A DNA stretch of 64,000 bases. Source: DAOUMF01 sp034408935. Its GTDB lineage: Bacteria; Chloroflexota; Dehalococcoidia; SM23-28-2; RBG-16-64-32. The stretch covers positions 287,041 through 351,040 of the forward strand of contig DAOUMV010000013.1 in assembly GCA_034408935.1 (NCBI GenBank). The letters are read 5' to 3'. Made by a program: the position numbers and the translations under genes. The notes under the pieces were generated by a model. It ran no database searches. It was not told the origin of the DNA and worked only from the letters and a program-made list of their open reading frames with translations. Of the stretch, positions 33,508-42,376 are shown in pieces; positions within the stretch are counted from its first letter, which is position 1; every line of letters starts with the position of its first letter.

Positions 33508-34974
33508 CTAGCGCCGCGCCGTTCCAGTGGCCCGGGCGGCGCTGATCACAGCGTCGGCGACGTTCTTGGCCACCCGCGTGTCGAGGACGCTCGGAATAAT
33601 GAAGTCTTCGTGCAGTTTGCGCGCGGGAACCATACCGGCGATGGCATGGGCTGCAGCAAGCTTCATGTCGTCAGTGATTTCCCGCGCTCGGCAGTCCAGC
33701 ACTCCTCGGAAGAAACCTGGGAAGCAGAGGACGTTGTTTATCTGATTGGCGTAGTCCGACCGGCCTGTGGCGACAATCCTGGCGTACTGCGCGGCCTCTA
33801 CCGGCATCACCTCAGGATCAGGATTGGCGAGAGCAAAGACTATGGAGTCTGCCGCCATCTTCGTTATCGCCTCAGCCGGCAGGACTCCTGGACCGGACAG
33901 GCCGATGAATACGTCCGCGCCCTCCAGGACATCCAAGAGCATGCCGCGGACCTTGTTCGGGTTCGTTGCCCCAGCGAGCCACTCCTTTGTCGGGTTCATA
34001 TGCTCCCTTCTGCCCTTGAAGAGAGCGCCCGCCCTATCGCAGCCGATGATATTTCGGACACCGGCAAGGATGAGGATCTTCGCAGTGGCCATGCCGCCAG
34101 CGCCGACGCCGTTGATGACAACCTTCAGGTCAGCCAGCTTCTTCTCGACGATCTTCAAGGCGTTGATGAGGGCGGCCATGACCACAACGGCGGTCCCGTG
34201 CTGGTCATCGTGGAATACCGGAATATCCAACTCCTCCGTCAGCCTCTCCTCGATCTCGAAACAGCGCGGCGCTGAGATGTCCTCCAGGTTAATGCCACCG
34301 AAGGAGGATGCAAGATACTTGACCGTCTTCACGATTTCACTCGGGTCTTTGGTGTCCAGACAGATGGGAAAGGCGTCCACCCCGCCGAACGCCTTGAACA
34401 GCATAGCTTTCCCTTCCATCACCGGCAGGGCCGCGCCCGGGCCGATGTCCCCCAGCCCCAAGACGGCCGTGCCATCGGTCACCACAGCCACGGTGTTCCC
34501 CTTCATGGTCAGGGAGAACATCTTCTGAGGATCGTCGTGGATGGCGCTGGAGACCTCCGCCACGCCGGGCGTGTAGTACGTCGAAAGATCCGCCCTTGTC
34601 TTGAGAGGCTTCTTGGACGTGATCTCTATCTTGCCCCCAAGATGGGCCACGAAGATGGGATTGGAGACAAAGACCACCTTTATGCCTCGCACCCCTCTCA
34701 CGGCCTCGACCACTTGCTCCCCGTGCTGGTCATTTGAGACAGCAATGCTGATATCGCGGGTGACAGCCTTGCTCGTGATCTCCGGCGTGTCTATGGCGCC
34801 GATGTTTCCGCCCGCAGCACCGATGGCCGAGGCAATCTCACCCAGCTTCCCCGGCTTGTTGGGGACATTGACCCTGATGATGATGCCGCGTGCGCCCCAG
34901 GGAACACCGCTCTCGATCTGTAGAGCAGTCGGAGTAGAGGCAGGCTTGTCGACGGCTGCAGACCCCATCGTCAT
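33508..34974 (-). CDS. NAD(P)-dependent malic enzyme with N-terminal ACT domain
   Basis: A 488-residue malic enzyme that converts malate to pyruvate and CO2. An ACT-type regulatory domain fills residues about 28-105 (IIIRVNVPNKPGKLGEIASAI). The catalytic half follows: STYYTPGVAEVSSAI, DIPVFHDDQHGTAVV (metal and substrate) and the Rossmann segment VVINGVGAGGMATAKIL. The ACT domain implies allosteric control. It is 21 bases downstream of the PccB-like gene and upstream of the biotin subunits, so pyruvate supply and transcarboxylation are probably co-regulated. GGTGGAG precedes the ATG. Confidence 0.93.
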   Translation of the reverse strand: MTMGSAAVDKPASTPTALQIESGVPWGARGIIIRVNVPNKPGKLGEIASAIGAAGGNIGAIDTPEITSKAVTRDISIAVSNDQHGEQVVEAVRGVRGIKVVFVSNPIFVAHLGGKIEITSKKPLKTRADLSTYYTPGVAEVSSAIHDDPQKMFSLTMKGNTVAVVTDGTAVLGLGDIGPGAALPVMEGKAMLFKAFGGVDAFPICLDTKDPSEIVKTVKYLASSFGGINLEDISAPRCFEIEERLTEELDIPVFHDDQHGTAVVVMAALINALKIVEKKLADLKVVINGVGAGGMATAKILILAGVRNIIGCDRAGALFKGRREHMNPTKEWLAGATNPNKVRGMLLDVLEGADVFIGLSGPGVLPAEAITKMAADSIVFALANPDPEVMPVEAAQYARIVATGRSDYANQINNVLCFPGFFRGVLDCRAREITDDMKLAAAHAIAGMVPARKLHEDFIIPSVLDTRVAKNVADAVISAARATGTARR

Positions 34975-34995
34975 CGTCGCTCCACCTGCCCGCTC

Positions 34996-36546
34996 CTACA
35001 GGGGGATGTTTCCGTGCTTCTTGGGCGGGTTGCTGTCCGCCTTGTTCTGAAGCATCTCCAGAGCGCCGATGATCTTCAGGCGGGTGTCTCGTGGCTCGAT
35101 GACGTCGTCGATGAAGCCGCGGGAGGCGGTGATGTACGGGTTCGCGAACTGCTCGCGGTACTGCCGCAAGAGCTCCTCGCGCTTGGCCTCCGGATCGGCA
35201 GCGGCCTCGATCTCGCGGCGGAAGACGATGTTGACAGCGCCGTCGGGCCCCATGACGGCGATCTCGGCGGAGGGCCAGGCGAAGTTGATGTCGGCGCGCA
35301 TGTGCTTGGAGCCCATGACAAGATAGGCGCCGCCGTAGGCCTTTCGCACGATGACGGTGACCTTAGGAATGGTCGCCTCTGAGTAGGCGTAGATGAGCTT
35401 GGCCCCATGGCTGATGATGCCACCGTGCTCCTGGGCGGTGCCGGGTAGATAGCCGGGGACATCGGCCAGGGTCACGATTGGTATATTGAAGGCGTCGCAG
35501 AAGCGGACGAAGCGCGCCCCCTTGCGGGAGGAGTCGATATCGAGCACGCCGGCGAGAACCATGGGGTTGTTGGCCACGATGCCCACCGATCTCCCTCCCA
35601 TGCGGGCGAACCCGACGGTGATGTTGGCGGCCCAGGACGGGTGTACTTCCAGGAAGTCGCCGTCGTCGACGATGGAGTAGATGGCCTCGCGGATGTCGTA
35701 GGGCTTGGTGGGGTCGCCAGGGACGATGGAGGCTAGGTCATCGCAGCGGCGCTCAGGGTCGTCCGTCGGCTCCGCAAGGGGAGGATCCTCCAGGTTGTTG
35801 GACGGAATAAATGACAGGAGGCGCCGCACTTCGGCCAGGCAATCCTCTTCGCCCTCGATGGCGAAGTGAGCGACGCCGCTCTTGCTGGAATGCACGTGGG
35901 CCCCACCCAACTCTTCGTGGGTGACCTCGTCTCGGGTGACGGCACGGACGACCTCGGGACCGGTGATGTACATCTGGGAAGTGCCAGCGGCCATGAAGGT
36001 GAAGTCGGTGATGGCGGGGGAGTAGACCGCGCCACCGGCGCACGGCCCCACGATGACGGAGATCTGAGGCACGACCCCTGAGGCGAGGACGTTGCGCAGG
36101 AAGATATCGCCGTAGCCCCTGAGGGAGACGACGCCTTCCTGGATACGAGCGCCGCCGGAGTCGTTGAGCCCGATGATGGGGGCGCCGTTCTTCACGGCCA
36201 TGTCCATCACCTTGCAGATCTTCTCGCCGACGGCCTCGGAGAGGGAGCCGCCAAGGACGGTGAAGTCCTGGGAGTAGACGTAGACCAGACGGCCGTCTAT
36301 CTTGCCATAGCCAGTGACCACGGCATCGCCGTAGTACCTCTGCTTGTCCAGGCCGAAGTCGACGCTGCGATGGGTCACCAGGGAGTCCACCTCCTCGAAC
36401 GTGCCCTCGTCCAGGAGGATGTTGAGGCGCTCACGGGCGGTGAGCTTACCGCGGGCGTGCTGGGCCTCGATGCGCTTCTGGCCGCCGCCCAGTTGGGCCT
36501 GTTCCTTCAGGCGTTGAAGTTCGCTACTCTTCTCGTCGATGGCCAT
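34996..36546 (-). CDS. Acyl-CoA carboxylase/methylmalonyl-CoA carboxyltransferase subunit (PccB/12S-like)
   Basis: A 516-residue carboxyltransferase of the crotonase fold (N and C halves). Visible are GGGQKRIEAQHARGKLTARERLNILLD at the start, SGGARIQEGVVSL (acyl-CoA oxyanion), GPCAGGAVYSPA, and the second-half KAYGGAYLVMGSKHM and PSAEIAVMGPDGAVNI. It moves carboxyl groups between biotin and propionyl-CoA or acetyl-CoA. No biotin carboxylase or BCCP is adjacent except the biotin-bearing subunit downstream, so a transcarboxylase role is attractive. The ATG at 36546 gives the family N-terminus; the 12 codons before it are promoter sequence. Confidence 0.9.
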   Translation of the reverse strand: MAIDEKSSELQRLKEQAQLGGGQKRIEAQHARGKLTARERLNILLDEGTFEEVDSLVTHRSVDFGLDKQRYYGDAVVTGYGKIDGRLVYVYSQDFTVLGGSLSEAVGEKICKVMDMAVKNGAPIIGLNDSGGARIQEGVVSLRGYGDIFLRNVLASGVVPQISVIVGPCAGGAVYSPAITDFTFMAAGTSQMYITGPEVVRAVTRDEVTHEELGGAHVHSSKSGVAHFAIEGEEDCLAEVRRLLSFIPSNNLEDPPLAEPTDDPERRCDDLASIVPGDPTKPYDIREAIYSIVDDGDFLEVHPSWAANITVGFARMGGRSVGIVANNPMVLAGVLDIDSSRKGARFVRFCDAFNIPIVTLADVPGYLPGTAQEHGGIISHGAKLIYAYSEATIPKVTVIVRKAYGGAYLVMGSKHMRADINFAWPSAEIAVMGPDGAVNIVFRREIEAAADPEAKREELLRQYREQFANPYITASRGFIDDVIEPRDTRLKIIGALEMLQNKADSNPPKKHGNIPL

Positions 36547-36567
36547 TGTGGGGGCTATAAGTGAAGC

Positions 36568-36617
36568 GGGGCGTGATAGCACTCGTCTATCGCGCGCCAG
36601 ATGTTATCACACGCCCC
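36568..36617. promoter_or_regulatory. Inverted repeat upstream of the carboxyltransferase operon
   Basis: Arms GGGGCGTGATAGC (36568-36580) and GTTATCACACGCCCC (36603-36617), nearly complementary with a two-base offset and a 22-base centre. It lies 22 bases upstream of the PccB-like start and could be an operator or a terminator for the lipoprotein gene upstream. Confidence 0.45.
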
Positions 36618-36737
36618 CGTCATGGGCAACTTTCTCATCTGGGGTCTCGATCTCTTCGCCGAGCTGAGGCGGGAGTGCTGAGAACAACGGGGGCTCTCTG
36701 CCTCCGGCTGGCCGCCGCCTGCACTGAGGAGCAAGGC

Positions 36738-37223
36738 CTACTCCTCGACCCTCGTCACGGCACCGGAGTAGACGAAGCTACCGTCCTCGAGCTGATACCA
36801 GATGTCGTTACCCTCCTCCACCAGCTCGCCGAGGACCTGCCCGATGACCGTTGCCTCGTCGCCCGGATCGATGGTGCCGACTATGCCGCTCTCCGTGGAG
36901 GGTGAATCCCTGAGGTTGGCGCTATCATCGACAGTCACCTGGAAGGGCGTGACGGAGGTGACCTCGTCACCCGCCTCGCCGTTGACCTCGGTTTCCGGCG
37001 TGCCGGTTTCGCTGAGGGGGGTCAGAGCGCCTGGCTCCAGGATGATCGGATCCGGGGGCTGGCCCCAGGGTGTGGCAGTGGGCACGGTACGGGGGTCGGT
37101 CAGACGGCCGGCGGCGCGTCCCCCGCCATCACCGCCGCCGCAGGCCGTCGCCAGCAGCAGGGCGAGGACCAGGACGAGCAGCGGAACGGAAAGGCCGCGA
37201 GTGGTTATCGACATCGGCCGCAT
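36738..37223 (-). CDS. Lipoprotein with SH3-like domain
   Basis: A 161-residue exported protein. The signal peptide ends at LLLATAC, a lipobox-like site, followed by a Gly-rich and Thr/Pro-rich linker. The last 70 residues (VTVDDSANLRDSPSTESGIVGTI...WYQLEDGSFVYSGAVTRV) form a bacterial SH3 domain, which commonly binds cell-wall peptides. The ATG at 37223 gives the shortest full signal peptide with basic residues. Confidence 0.78.
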   Translation of the reverse strand: MRPMSITTRGLSVPLLVLVLALLLATACGGGDGGGRAAGRLTDPRTVPTATPWGQPPDPIILEPGALTPLSETGTPETEVNGEAGDEVTSVTPFQVTVDDSANLRDSPSTESGIVGTIDPGDEATVIGQVLGELVEEGNDIWYQLEDGSFVYSGAVTRVEE

Positions 37224-37256
37224 GGTACAGCAACGGGAAGGGATAGGCAAGCGGGG

Positions 37257-38609
37257 CTACCGGCTGCCCAGCAGGACGTCAATCACGGCCAGGCCCAGAT
37301 CGGCGACCTCCGCCATGCGAGCGGGCTGGACATGCTCCGCACGGTCCTCCGCCGTGTGGTAGTTGGGATCGTCAGCGAGGACCACGAAGAAGCTGTGGAA
37401 GAAGACCGCGGGGATGCCCGCGTTGATGAAGCTCACGTGGTCGCTGCCAATCAGCGATGAGCTCTGAACAACATAATCCAGGCCACGCTCGTCCGCCTCG
37501 GCGGCGGCGAGGCCGGTGATGCTGGGGGAACCGACGAGGAGCCACCGCGTCCCCACACCCACCATGTCGAAGTTGAGCATCGCCTCCAGCGTCTGCGCCT
37601 CCGTCGGGGTGAGCGATTCCACGAAGCGGGCGCTGCCGACGAGGCCGATCTCCTCGGCACCGAACAGCAGGAAGCACACGTCGTCGAACTCCCCGTCGGC
37701 GGCCAGCACGCGGGCCATCTCCACCACGGTGGCGGTGCCGGAAGCGTTGTCGTTAGCGCCGGGGCCGGCAGGAACCGAGTCGTAATGACCGCCGGCGATC
37801 AGCCGGCACTCGCCGTCCTGAGGTCGAGCGAACACATTCTGCGAGTCGAGGGACTCGCCCTCCGTCCTCACCTCCAAACGGACGGAGACGGGCCCCGCCT
37901 GGACCATGGCCAGCAGTGCCTGGCCGCCCTCCTGCGATACGGCGAGGACCGGTATGGCCGAAGGGCCGTCGAGGTTGCCCGTGAACAGGCCTGGCTCGTC
38001 GTTGTAGACGATGACGCCGAGGGCGCCGGCCGCCTCGGCGTTGGCCACCTTATCCGAGAAGAACAGGACGCCCCTGCCGATCAGGGCGATCCTACCGGCG
38101 GTGTCAGCGGGGAACTCCTGGGGACGACCGATGCCGGCGTCCACCAGCTCCGCCTCGACCACTCCGTTGGCGCTTGGTTCGAAGGGGTAAACGGCGGGCG
38201 AGATCGGTTGAGGCGAGAGGACATCCAGGCTACTGCCAGCGTCGGCGAAGGCCTCGTAGGAGAACGGCTGGAGCTCGGCCTTGTAGCCGAAGCCTCGGAG
38301 CTGGTCGCGCAGGTAGAGGGCCGCCCGGCGCTCAGCCTCCGAGCCTGCGGGCCGGGAACCGATCTCCACGGCCAGAGCCTCGACGTGGGCGAAGGCGCGG
38401 GCGGGATCGAATCGGACGGGGCCGATGTCGGAGCTGCCGTGAGGTGTCGGCGAGGGGGTGGTGGTAGGGGTGGGAACGGGAGTAGCCGTGGGGATGGACG
38501 GCGACGGTGTAGGGGTCGACGACGGCGTCAGGGTCGGCGTCGGCGAACCACCGCCGCATGCCGCGAGGAGCAGCAGCGCGACGACTGCGGCCGCGGCGGC
38601 GAGCCTCAA
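37257..38609 (-). CDS. M28-family metallopeptidase lipoprotein with PA domain
   Basis: A 450-residue surface aminopeptidase. From a TTG at 38609 the protein starts with RLAAAAAVVALLLLAAC, a full lipoprotein signal peptide, then a long Thr/Pro/Ser tether. A PA insert lies at about residues 150-260 (GRIALIGRGVLFFSDKVANAEAAGALGVIVYND). The M28 zinc residues are visible: GGHYDSVPAG, GANDNASG, GAEEIGL, NFDMVG and NYHTAED. It should release N-terminal amino acids outside the cell. The open frame extends 54 codons upstream into the next gene, but lacks any sensible N-terminus. Confidence 0.85.
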   Translation of the reverse strand: MRLAAAAAVVALLLLAACGGGSPTPTLTPSSTPTPSPSIPTATPVPTPTTTPSPTPHGSSDIGPVRFDPARAFAHVEALAVEIGSRPAGSEAERRAALYLRDQLRGFGYKAELQPFSYEAFADAGSSLDVLSPQPISPAVYPFEPSANGVVEAELVDAGIGRPQEFPADTAGRIALIGRGVLFFSDKVANAEAAGALGVIVYNDEPGLFTGNLDGPSAIPVLAVSQEGGQALLAMVQAGPVSVRLEVRTEGESLDSQNVFARPQDGECRLIAGGHYDSVPAGPGANDNASGTATVVEMARVLAADGEFDDVCFLLFGAEEIGLVGSARFVESLTPTEAQTLEAMLNFDMVGVGTRWLLVGSPSITGLAAAEADERGLDYVVQSSSLIGSDHVSFINAGIPAVFFHSFFVVLADDPNYHTAEDRAEHVQPARMAEVADLGLAVIDVLLGSR

Positions 38610-38622
38610 GGCCGGAGATCGA

Positions 38623-39036
38623 CTAGCGGCGGGACCGCCAGCGGTTCCACCAGGAGCCCCGGCCGCCCGCCTCGTCCAGGTCCATGGGCTGGCCGCGCCA
38701 GCGCTTTTCTGGCAAGCGGGAGGCGGACTGCCGCCGCAGGGAGAAGATGAACGCACCGATGAACAGCACAATGGCCGCGATGATAAACAGGCGGACGACG
38801 GAGCCGCCGCCTATGGAGTCGCCGAAGACGTACGCGATGACGATCAGGGCGATGCCAAGGAGGAGGACTTGGCCCACGCTTACCCGCGGCCTGGGGACAC
38901 CCGCAAAGGCCCGCGCCACACTTTCGAACACGCCCGCCAGCCACCGCCACACCCGGCTCCATAGCGACCGTTTGGGCGGGAACCGATCGATTTTGGCCAG
39001 TACCTCTTCGATGTCCCGTTCGAGTTTGCTGGACAT
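38623..39036 (-). CDS. Small membrane protein, function unknown
   Basis: A 137-residue protein. The N-terminal 50 residues are soluble and basic (MSSKLERDIEEVLAKIDRFP is the start), then two transmembrane helices at about 55-75 and 80-99, and a basic Arg/Trp-rich tail ending WWNRWRSRR. I do not recognise a family. It is 13 bases upstream of the M28 lipoprotein start and may share its transcript. Confidence 0.65.
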   Translation of the reverse strand: MSSKLERDIEEVLAKIDRFPPKRSLWSRVWRWLAGVFESVARAFAGVPRPRVSVGQVLLLGIALIVIAYVFGDSIGGGSVVRLFIIAAIVLFIGAFIFSLRRQSASRLPEKRWRGQPMDLDEAGGRGSWWNRWRSRR

Positions 39037-39117
39037 AACGTCCTACGGTGGAATGGAACGTGGGCCGCTGCTTCCATTCTACGCCTGGGCTGCGAAGGCC
39101 AGCAATAGGCCACTCCC

Positions 39118-39146
39118 TTGTTATCGGCCCTTGGGTTGGCAATAAT
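39118..39146 (+). promoter_or_regulatory. Promoter of the endonuclease IV gene
   Basis: -35 TTGTTA at 39118-39123, a 17-base spacer, and -10 AATAAT at 39141-39146, 27 bases before the ATG. Confidence 0.5.
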
Positions 39147-39172
39147 GGACACGATTCAGTGAGGAACGACTC

Positions 39173-40027
39173 ATGAAGATCGGAGCGCACGTCAAGACCA
39201 GCGGCGGCGTGGACAAGGCGATCGACCGCGCCGAAGAGATGGGCGCGGAGACGATCCAGATATTCAGCGGCGCCCCCCAGGCCTGGCGCCGGAAGGAGTA
39301 CCGGCCGGAGGAGGTGGAGGCCTATCGGGCGCGGGTGGCGGAGACCGACATCCAGCCCGCGTTCGTGCATGGCGTGTACCTGGTGAACCTGGCGACAGAC
39401 AAGCAGGAGAACCTGGCCAAGTCCTTGGACGCCCTGGTGCACGACATGAACGTATGCCACCTGCTGGGAGCGAGCGGTGTGATCTTCCACCTCGGCAGCC
39501 ACCGCGGCGCCGGCTACGATCAGGTGTTCCGGCAGGTGGTCGAATCCGTCCGCAATGTGGTGGAGGCCACACCGGAGGACACGTGGCTCATCCTGGAGAA
39601 CAGCGCTGGCATGGGAGGCTCCGTCGGCTCCAAGTTTGAGGAGTTGGGCCGGATCATTCGCGAGACAGGCAACTCACGGGTGAAGGTATGCCTGGACACG
39701 CAGCACATGTTCGCCGCGGGCTACGACGTGAAGACGAAGAACGGGCTCGAGGCGGCGATGTCGGAGTTCGATGCGGAGGTGGGCCTGGACACGCTGGTAG
39801 CCGTGCACGCCAACGACTCCAAGTGCCCGCTGGCCGGGGGCGTGGACCGGCACGAGAACATCGGCGAAGGGCACATCGGACTGGACGGCCTCCAGAACGT
39901 GATGTCGCACCCCGCGTTCAGGGACGCGCCTTTCCTGCTAGAGGTACCCGGTTTCGACAATCAGGGCCCCGACCGGCGGAACGTAGAGATCATGAAGGGC
40001 CTGAGGGAGAAGGCGGGCCTCTCCTAG
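39173..40027 (+). CDS. nfo: Endonuclease IV (AP endonuclease)
   Basis: A 284-residue TIM-barrel AP endonuclease that cleaves 5' of abasic sites in base-excision repair. The trinuclear zinc ligands are recognisable in HGVYLVNLA, FHLGSHRG, ILENSAG, CLDTQHMFAAGYD, VHANDSK, DRHENIGEGHIG and LLEVPG. The N-terminus KIGAHVKTSGG is canonical. It is monocistronic with its own promoter. Confidence 0.94.
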   Translation: MKIGAHVKTSGGVDKAIDRAEEMGAETIQIFSGAPQAWRRKEYRPEEVEAYRARVAETDIQPAFVHGVYLVNLATDKQENLAKSLDALVHDMNVCHLLGASGVIFHLGSHRGAGYDQVFRQVVESVRNVVEATPEDTWLILENSAGMGGSVGSKFEELGRIIRETGNSRVKVCLDTQHMFAAGYDVKTKNGLEAAMSEFDAEVGLDTLVAVHANDSKCPLAGGVDRHENIGEGHIGLDGLQNVMSHPAFRDAPFLLEVPGFDNQGPDRRNVEIMKGLREKAGLS

Positions 40028-40092
40028 CCCACTCGCGCAGCGGGTTCTCGGCCGCCGCCACATCCTTCACGGCCTGCTGGTGCGGCCAGCGC

Positions 40093-40989
40093 TCAAGAGG
40101 AGCGGCGCTTGAACAACCCCTTCTTCTTGACCTTGAATCCCAAGAACTCCAGGACGGCGAGGAGGAAGGGCTCAGGCTCTTCAACGAAGGGGTAGTGGCC
40201 GCTGCCCTCTATCACCACCAGTTTGCCCTGCGGTAGGGCGTCCGCCGCCTCCCGGGCCCGCTCCGGGGTGACGCTGCGGTCGTGGCCACCAGCGATGACC
40301 AGGCTAGGAACCTGAATCTCGCGCAGCCTGGGCCGCAGATCGAACCCCTCCAGGCTGTCCCAGACCGCCTGGGTCTCGGGCCCGAACCGCACCGAATCCA
40401 GGCCAAGCTCCGATACACGTCCCGGATCACGGAAATAGATGGGGGCTAAGAGCTCCAAGCTCCTCCGGATGACATGATCGGAAGGCTCACCATCGTGAAG
40501 GGAGTTGAGCTCAGAGAGGGCCTGGGCGTCCAGGTAGTGGGGGAGAGCAGCCTCCACGTCGTCGATGAAGTGATGGCTGGTGGGGGAGCAGACGAGGATA
40601 AGGTGGGACAGGGCTTCTGGGTGGGCTAGAGCGAAGTGGAGGGCGACGATGCCGCCGAAGCTGTGGCCGAGTAGGGCGAAGCGGTCCAGGCCGAGCCCTT
40701 TGGCGACGCCCTCTACATCAGCCACGAAGTGGTCGATGTGATAGGAGTCCGGGCCGTGGGGCCGGGCTGAGCGGCCGCTGCCCCGATGGTCGTAGCAGAT
40801 AAGGCACAGGTGGTCGGCCGCAGGTCGAAGATGCGGTGCGATGACTGTATGATCGAGGCCCGGCCCACCGTGGTGGACGAGGAGGGGAAGGCCTTCCCCC
40901 TCCTCCATACAGTGAAGGTCAACATCGACGAGCAGTAGAGTGCGCGCGTTGGCTGTAGCCGCTACCGGAGGGGACACTCTACCTGCCAC
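40093..40989 (-). CDS. Alpha/beta hydrolase, proline iminopeptidase-like
   Basis: A 298-residue alpha/beta hydrolase. HHGGPGLDH is the HGGPG oxyanion motif of prolyl aminopeptidases, GHSFGGIVAL the nucleophile elbow, GGHDRSVTP the acid and GSGHYPFVEE the catalytic His. Aminopeptidase, lactonase or epoxide hydrolase activity are possible. The first 15-20 residues look non-conserved, so a later start is possible. The C-terminus is very basic (KVKKKGLFKRRSS). Confidence 0.82.
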   Translation of the reverse strand: MAGRVSPPVAATANARTLLLVDVDLHCMEEGEGLPLLVHHGGPGLDHTVIAPHLRPAADHLCLICYDHRGSGRSARPHGPDSYHIDHFVADVEGVAKGLGLDRFALLGHSFGGIVALHFALAHPEALSHLILVCSPTSHHFIDDVEAALPHYLDAQALSELNSLHDGEPSDHVIRRSLELLAPIYFRDPGRVSELGLDSVRFGPETQAVWDSLEGFDLRPRLREIQVPSLVIAGGHDRSVTPERAREAADALPQGKLVVIEGSGHYPFVEEPEPFLLAVLEFLGFKVKKKGLFKRRSS

Positions 40990-41271
40990 CGTTTGAGCTC
41001 GAACAGGAGCGGCCCACCGGCGGGCAACTCGCGCACCTCGGGCCTGGGGACTGCCTGCTTCGAAATGTTACGTTGATGCACCGTCAACTTCATCCATCAT
41101 AAGGAACTCCGTCGCTCCTCCGGCGGTGATTCAGGAGCGCCTTTGACAAAACATAGACGCCCAAAGTGCATCTATTGCTACGTTTGTGCCGCTCCCAGCT
41201 TCATGAAGGAAAACGCCGTGGGGGTGAGAGGAGTTGGGAGGGCGGTGATCTTGGCGCTGATCTGGCAGCGC

Positions 41272-42174
41272 TCAGGCCACGGGCAGGCTAAGGGCGTACA
41301 TCTCCGCCAGGGTGTCGATGAACGCCTGGACGGTGCGGGAGCGTTTCCGGTGTCGCTTGTAGATGAGGGAAACGGGACGCTTCAGGGGCAGCGCGCCTAC
41401 CATCTCTACCCTGGCCAGCTTCCCCATCTGCAGCTCACTCTCGATGGTCGCCAGCGGCACGAGGGCTATGCCCAACCCCTCCTCCACCATGCGCTTGGTG
41501 GCCTCTAGGGAGTCCAGCTCCATGGCGATGTTGGGGGCGACCCCCGCCTGTCGGAAGAATCCGTGCGTGAGGCCAAAGTAGGACGATCCGCGGTCGAACA
41601 GGACGATGGGCTCGCTGGCGACCTCGTCCACCGTGGTGGCGCCGCGGGCGGCAAAGGGATGCTCCGGGTTCACGATCAACACTATCTCGTCGTCGTACAG
41701 GTGTACGGTCTCTATGTCCTGGTGAGACAGGGACCGGACCAGGCCCACCTGAACCTCGTCGGCCTGAAGCATGGCCAGCACCTGTTCGGAGCGGCCCGTG
41801 TGGATAGAAACGTCGACGCCGCCGTGGCGGCTGCGGAAAGTGCGCAGGATGCGGGGGAGAACGTAGGTGGAGATAGTGAAGGCGGAGCCCAAATAGAGGG
41901 AGCCGACCTCCACGTTGCGCACCCCCTCGATGATGTCTCGTCCCTCTGCCACTGTCTGGAGGGTCCGCTCCGCATAGGGGAGAAAGGCCGAGCCGGCGTC
42001 TGTGAGACGCACGCCGCGACCGCCGCGTTCAAACAGCTCCTCACCCAGTTCGCGCTCCAGGGACTGGATGCGGGCGGTGATCGAAGGCTGAGTCAACTGC
42101 AGAACCTCAGCCGCGCGGCTGAAGCTGTTGTGCACTGACACCTGAACGAACGCTTCTATCTGGCCGAGATCCAT
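41272..42174 (-). CDS. LysR-family transcriptional regulator
   Basis: A 300-residue LysR regulator. The winged helix-turn-helix at residues 1-60 (MDLGQIEAFVQVSVHNSFSRAAEVLQLTQPSIT region) is followed by a two-lobe periplasmic-binding-type effector domain. LysR factors usually control a neighbouring gene. Here the nearest is the TetR-ABC operon upstream, separated by about 200 bases, or the hydrolase beyond the 280-base gap; no target can be assigned. Confidence 0.92.
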   Translation of the reverse strand: MDLGQIEAFVQVSVHNSFSRAAEVLQLTQPSITARIQSLERELGEELFERGGRGVRLTDAGSAFLPYAERTLQTVAEGRDIIEGVRNVEVGSLYLGSAFTISTYVLPRILRTFRSRHGGVDVSIHTGRSEQVLAMLQADEVQVGLVRSLSHQDIETVHLYDDEIVLIVNPEHPFAARGATTVDEVASEPIVLFDRGSSYFGLTHGFFRQAGVAPNIAMELDSLEATKRMVEEGLGIALVPLATIESELQMGKLARVEMVGALPLKRPVSLIYKRHRKRSRTVQAFIDTLAEMYALSLPVA

Positions 42175-42313
42175 CGCCGTACGCTCCTCGTTGATCAGCT
42201 ATCGACACCGCCTATAGTTCGGCATGAAAAACTCTAAGGGATTATATCACGCGATGCAAGACGAACGGCTACCCGGGGCTCATCATCGCTGCGCGCCGTT
42301 CCCCACGCCTAAA

Positions 42314-42363
42314 CCGACTTGACAGTCGGAAATCCCTGCGATAAAATCGACTCGTCAGTCGGT
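42314..42363 (+). promoter_or_regulatory. Promoter with two TetR operators
   Basis: -35 TTGACA (42319-42324), a 17-base spacer, and -10 TAAAAT (42342-42347). Operator 1, CCGACTTGACAGTCGG (42314-42329), overlaps the -35. Operator 2, TCGACTCGTCAGTCGG (42347-42362), overlaps the -10 end and start point. The two share 13 of 16 bases and their centres are 33 bases apart, about three helical turns. Confidence 0.8.
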
Positions 42364-42376
42364 TTTGTTTACGATC

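Noticed and set aside
42183..42313. A small gene between LysR and TetR
   Set aside because: No frame with a plausible start, ribosome-binding site and codon pattern is present; the region looks like two divergent promoters.
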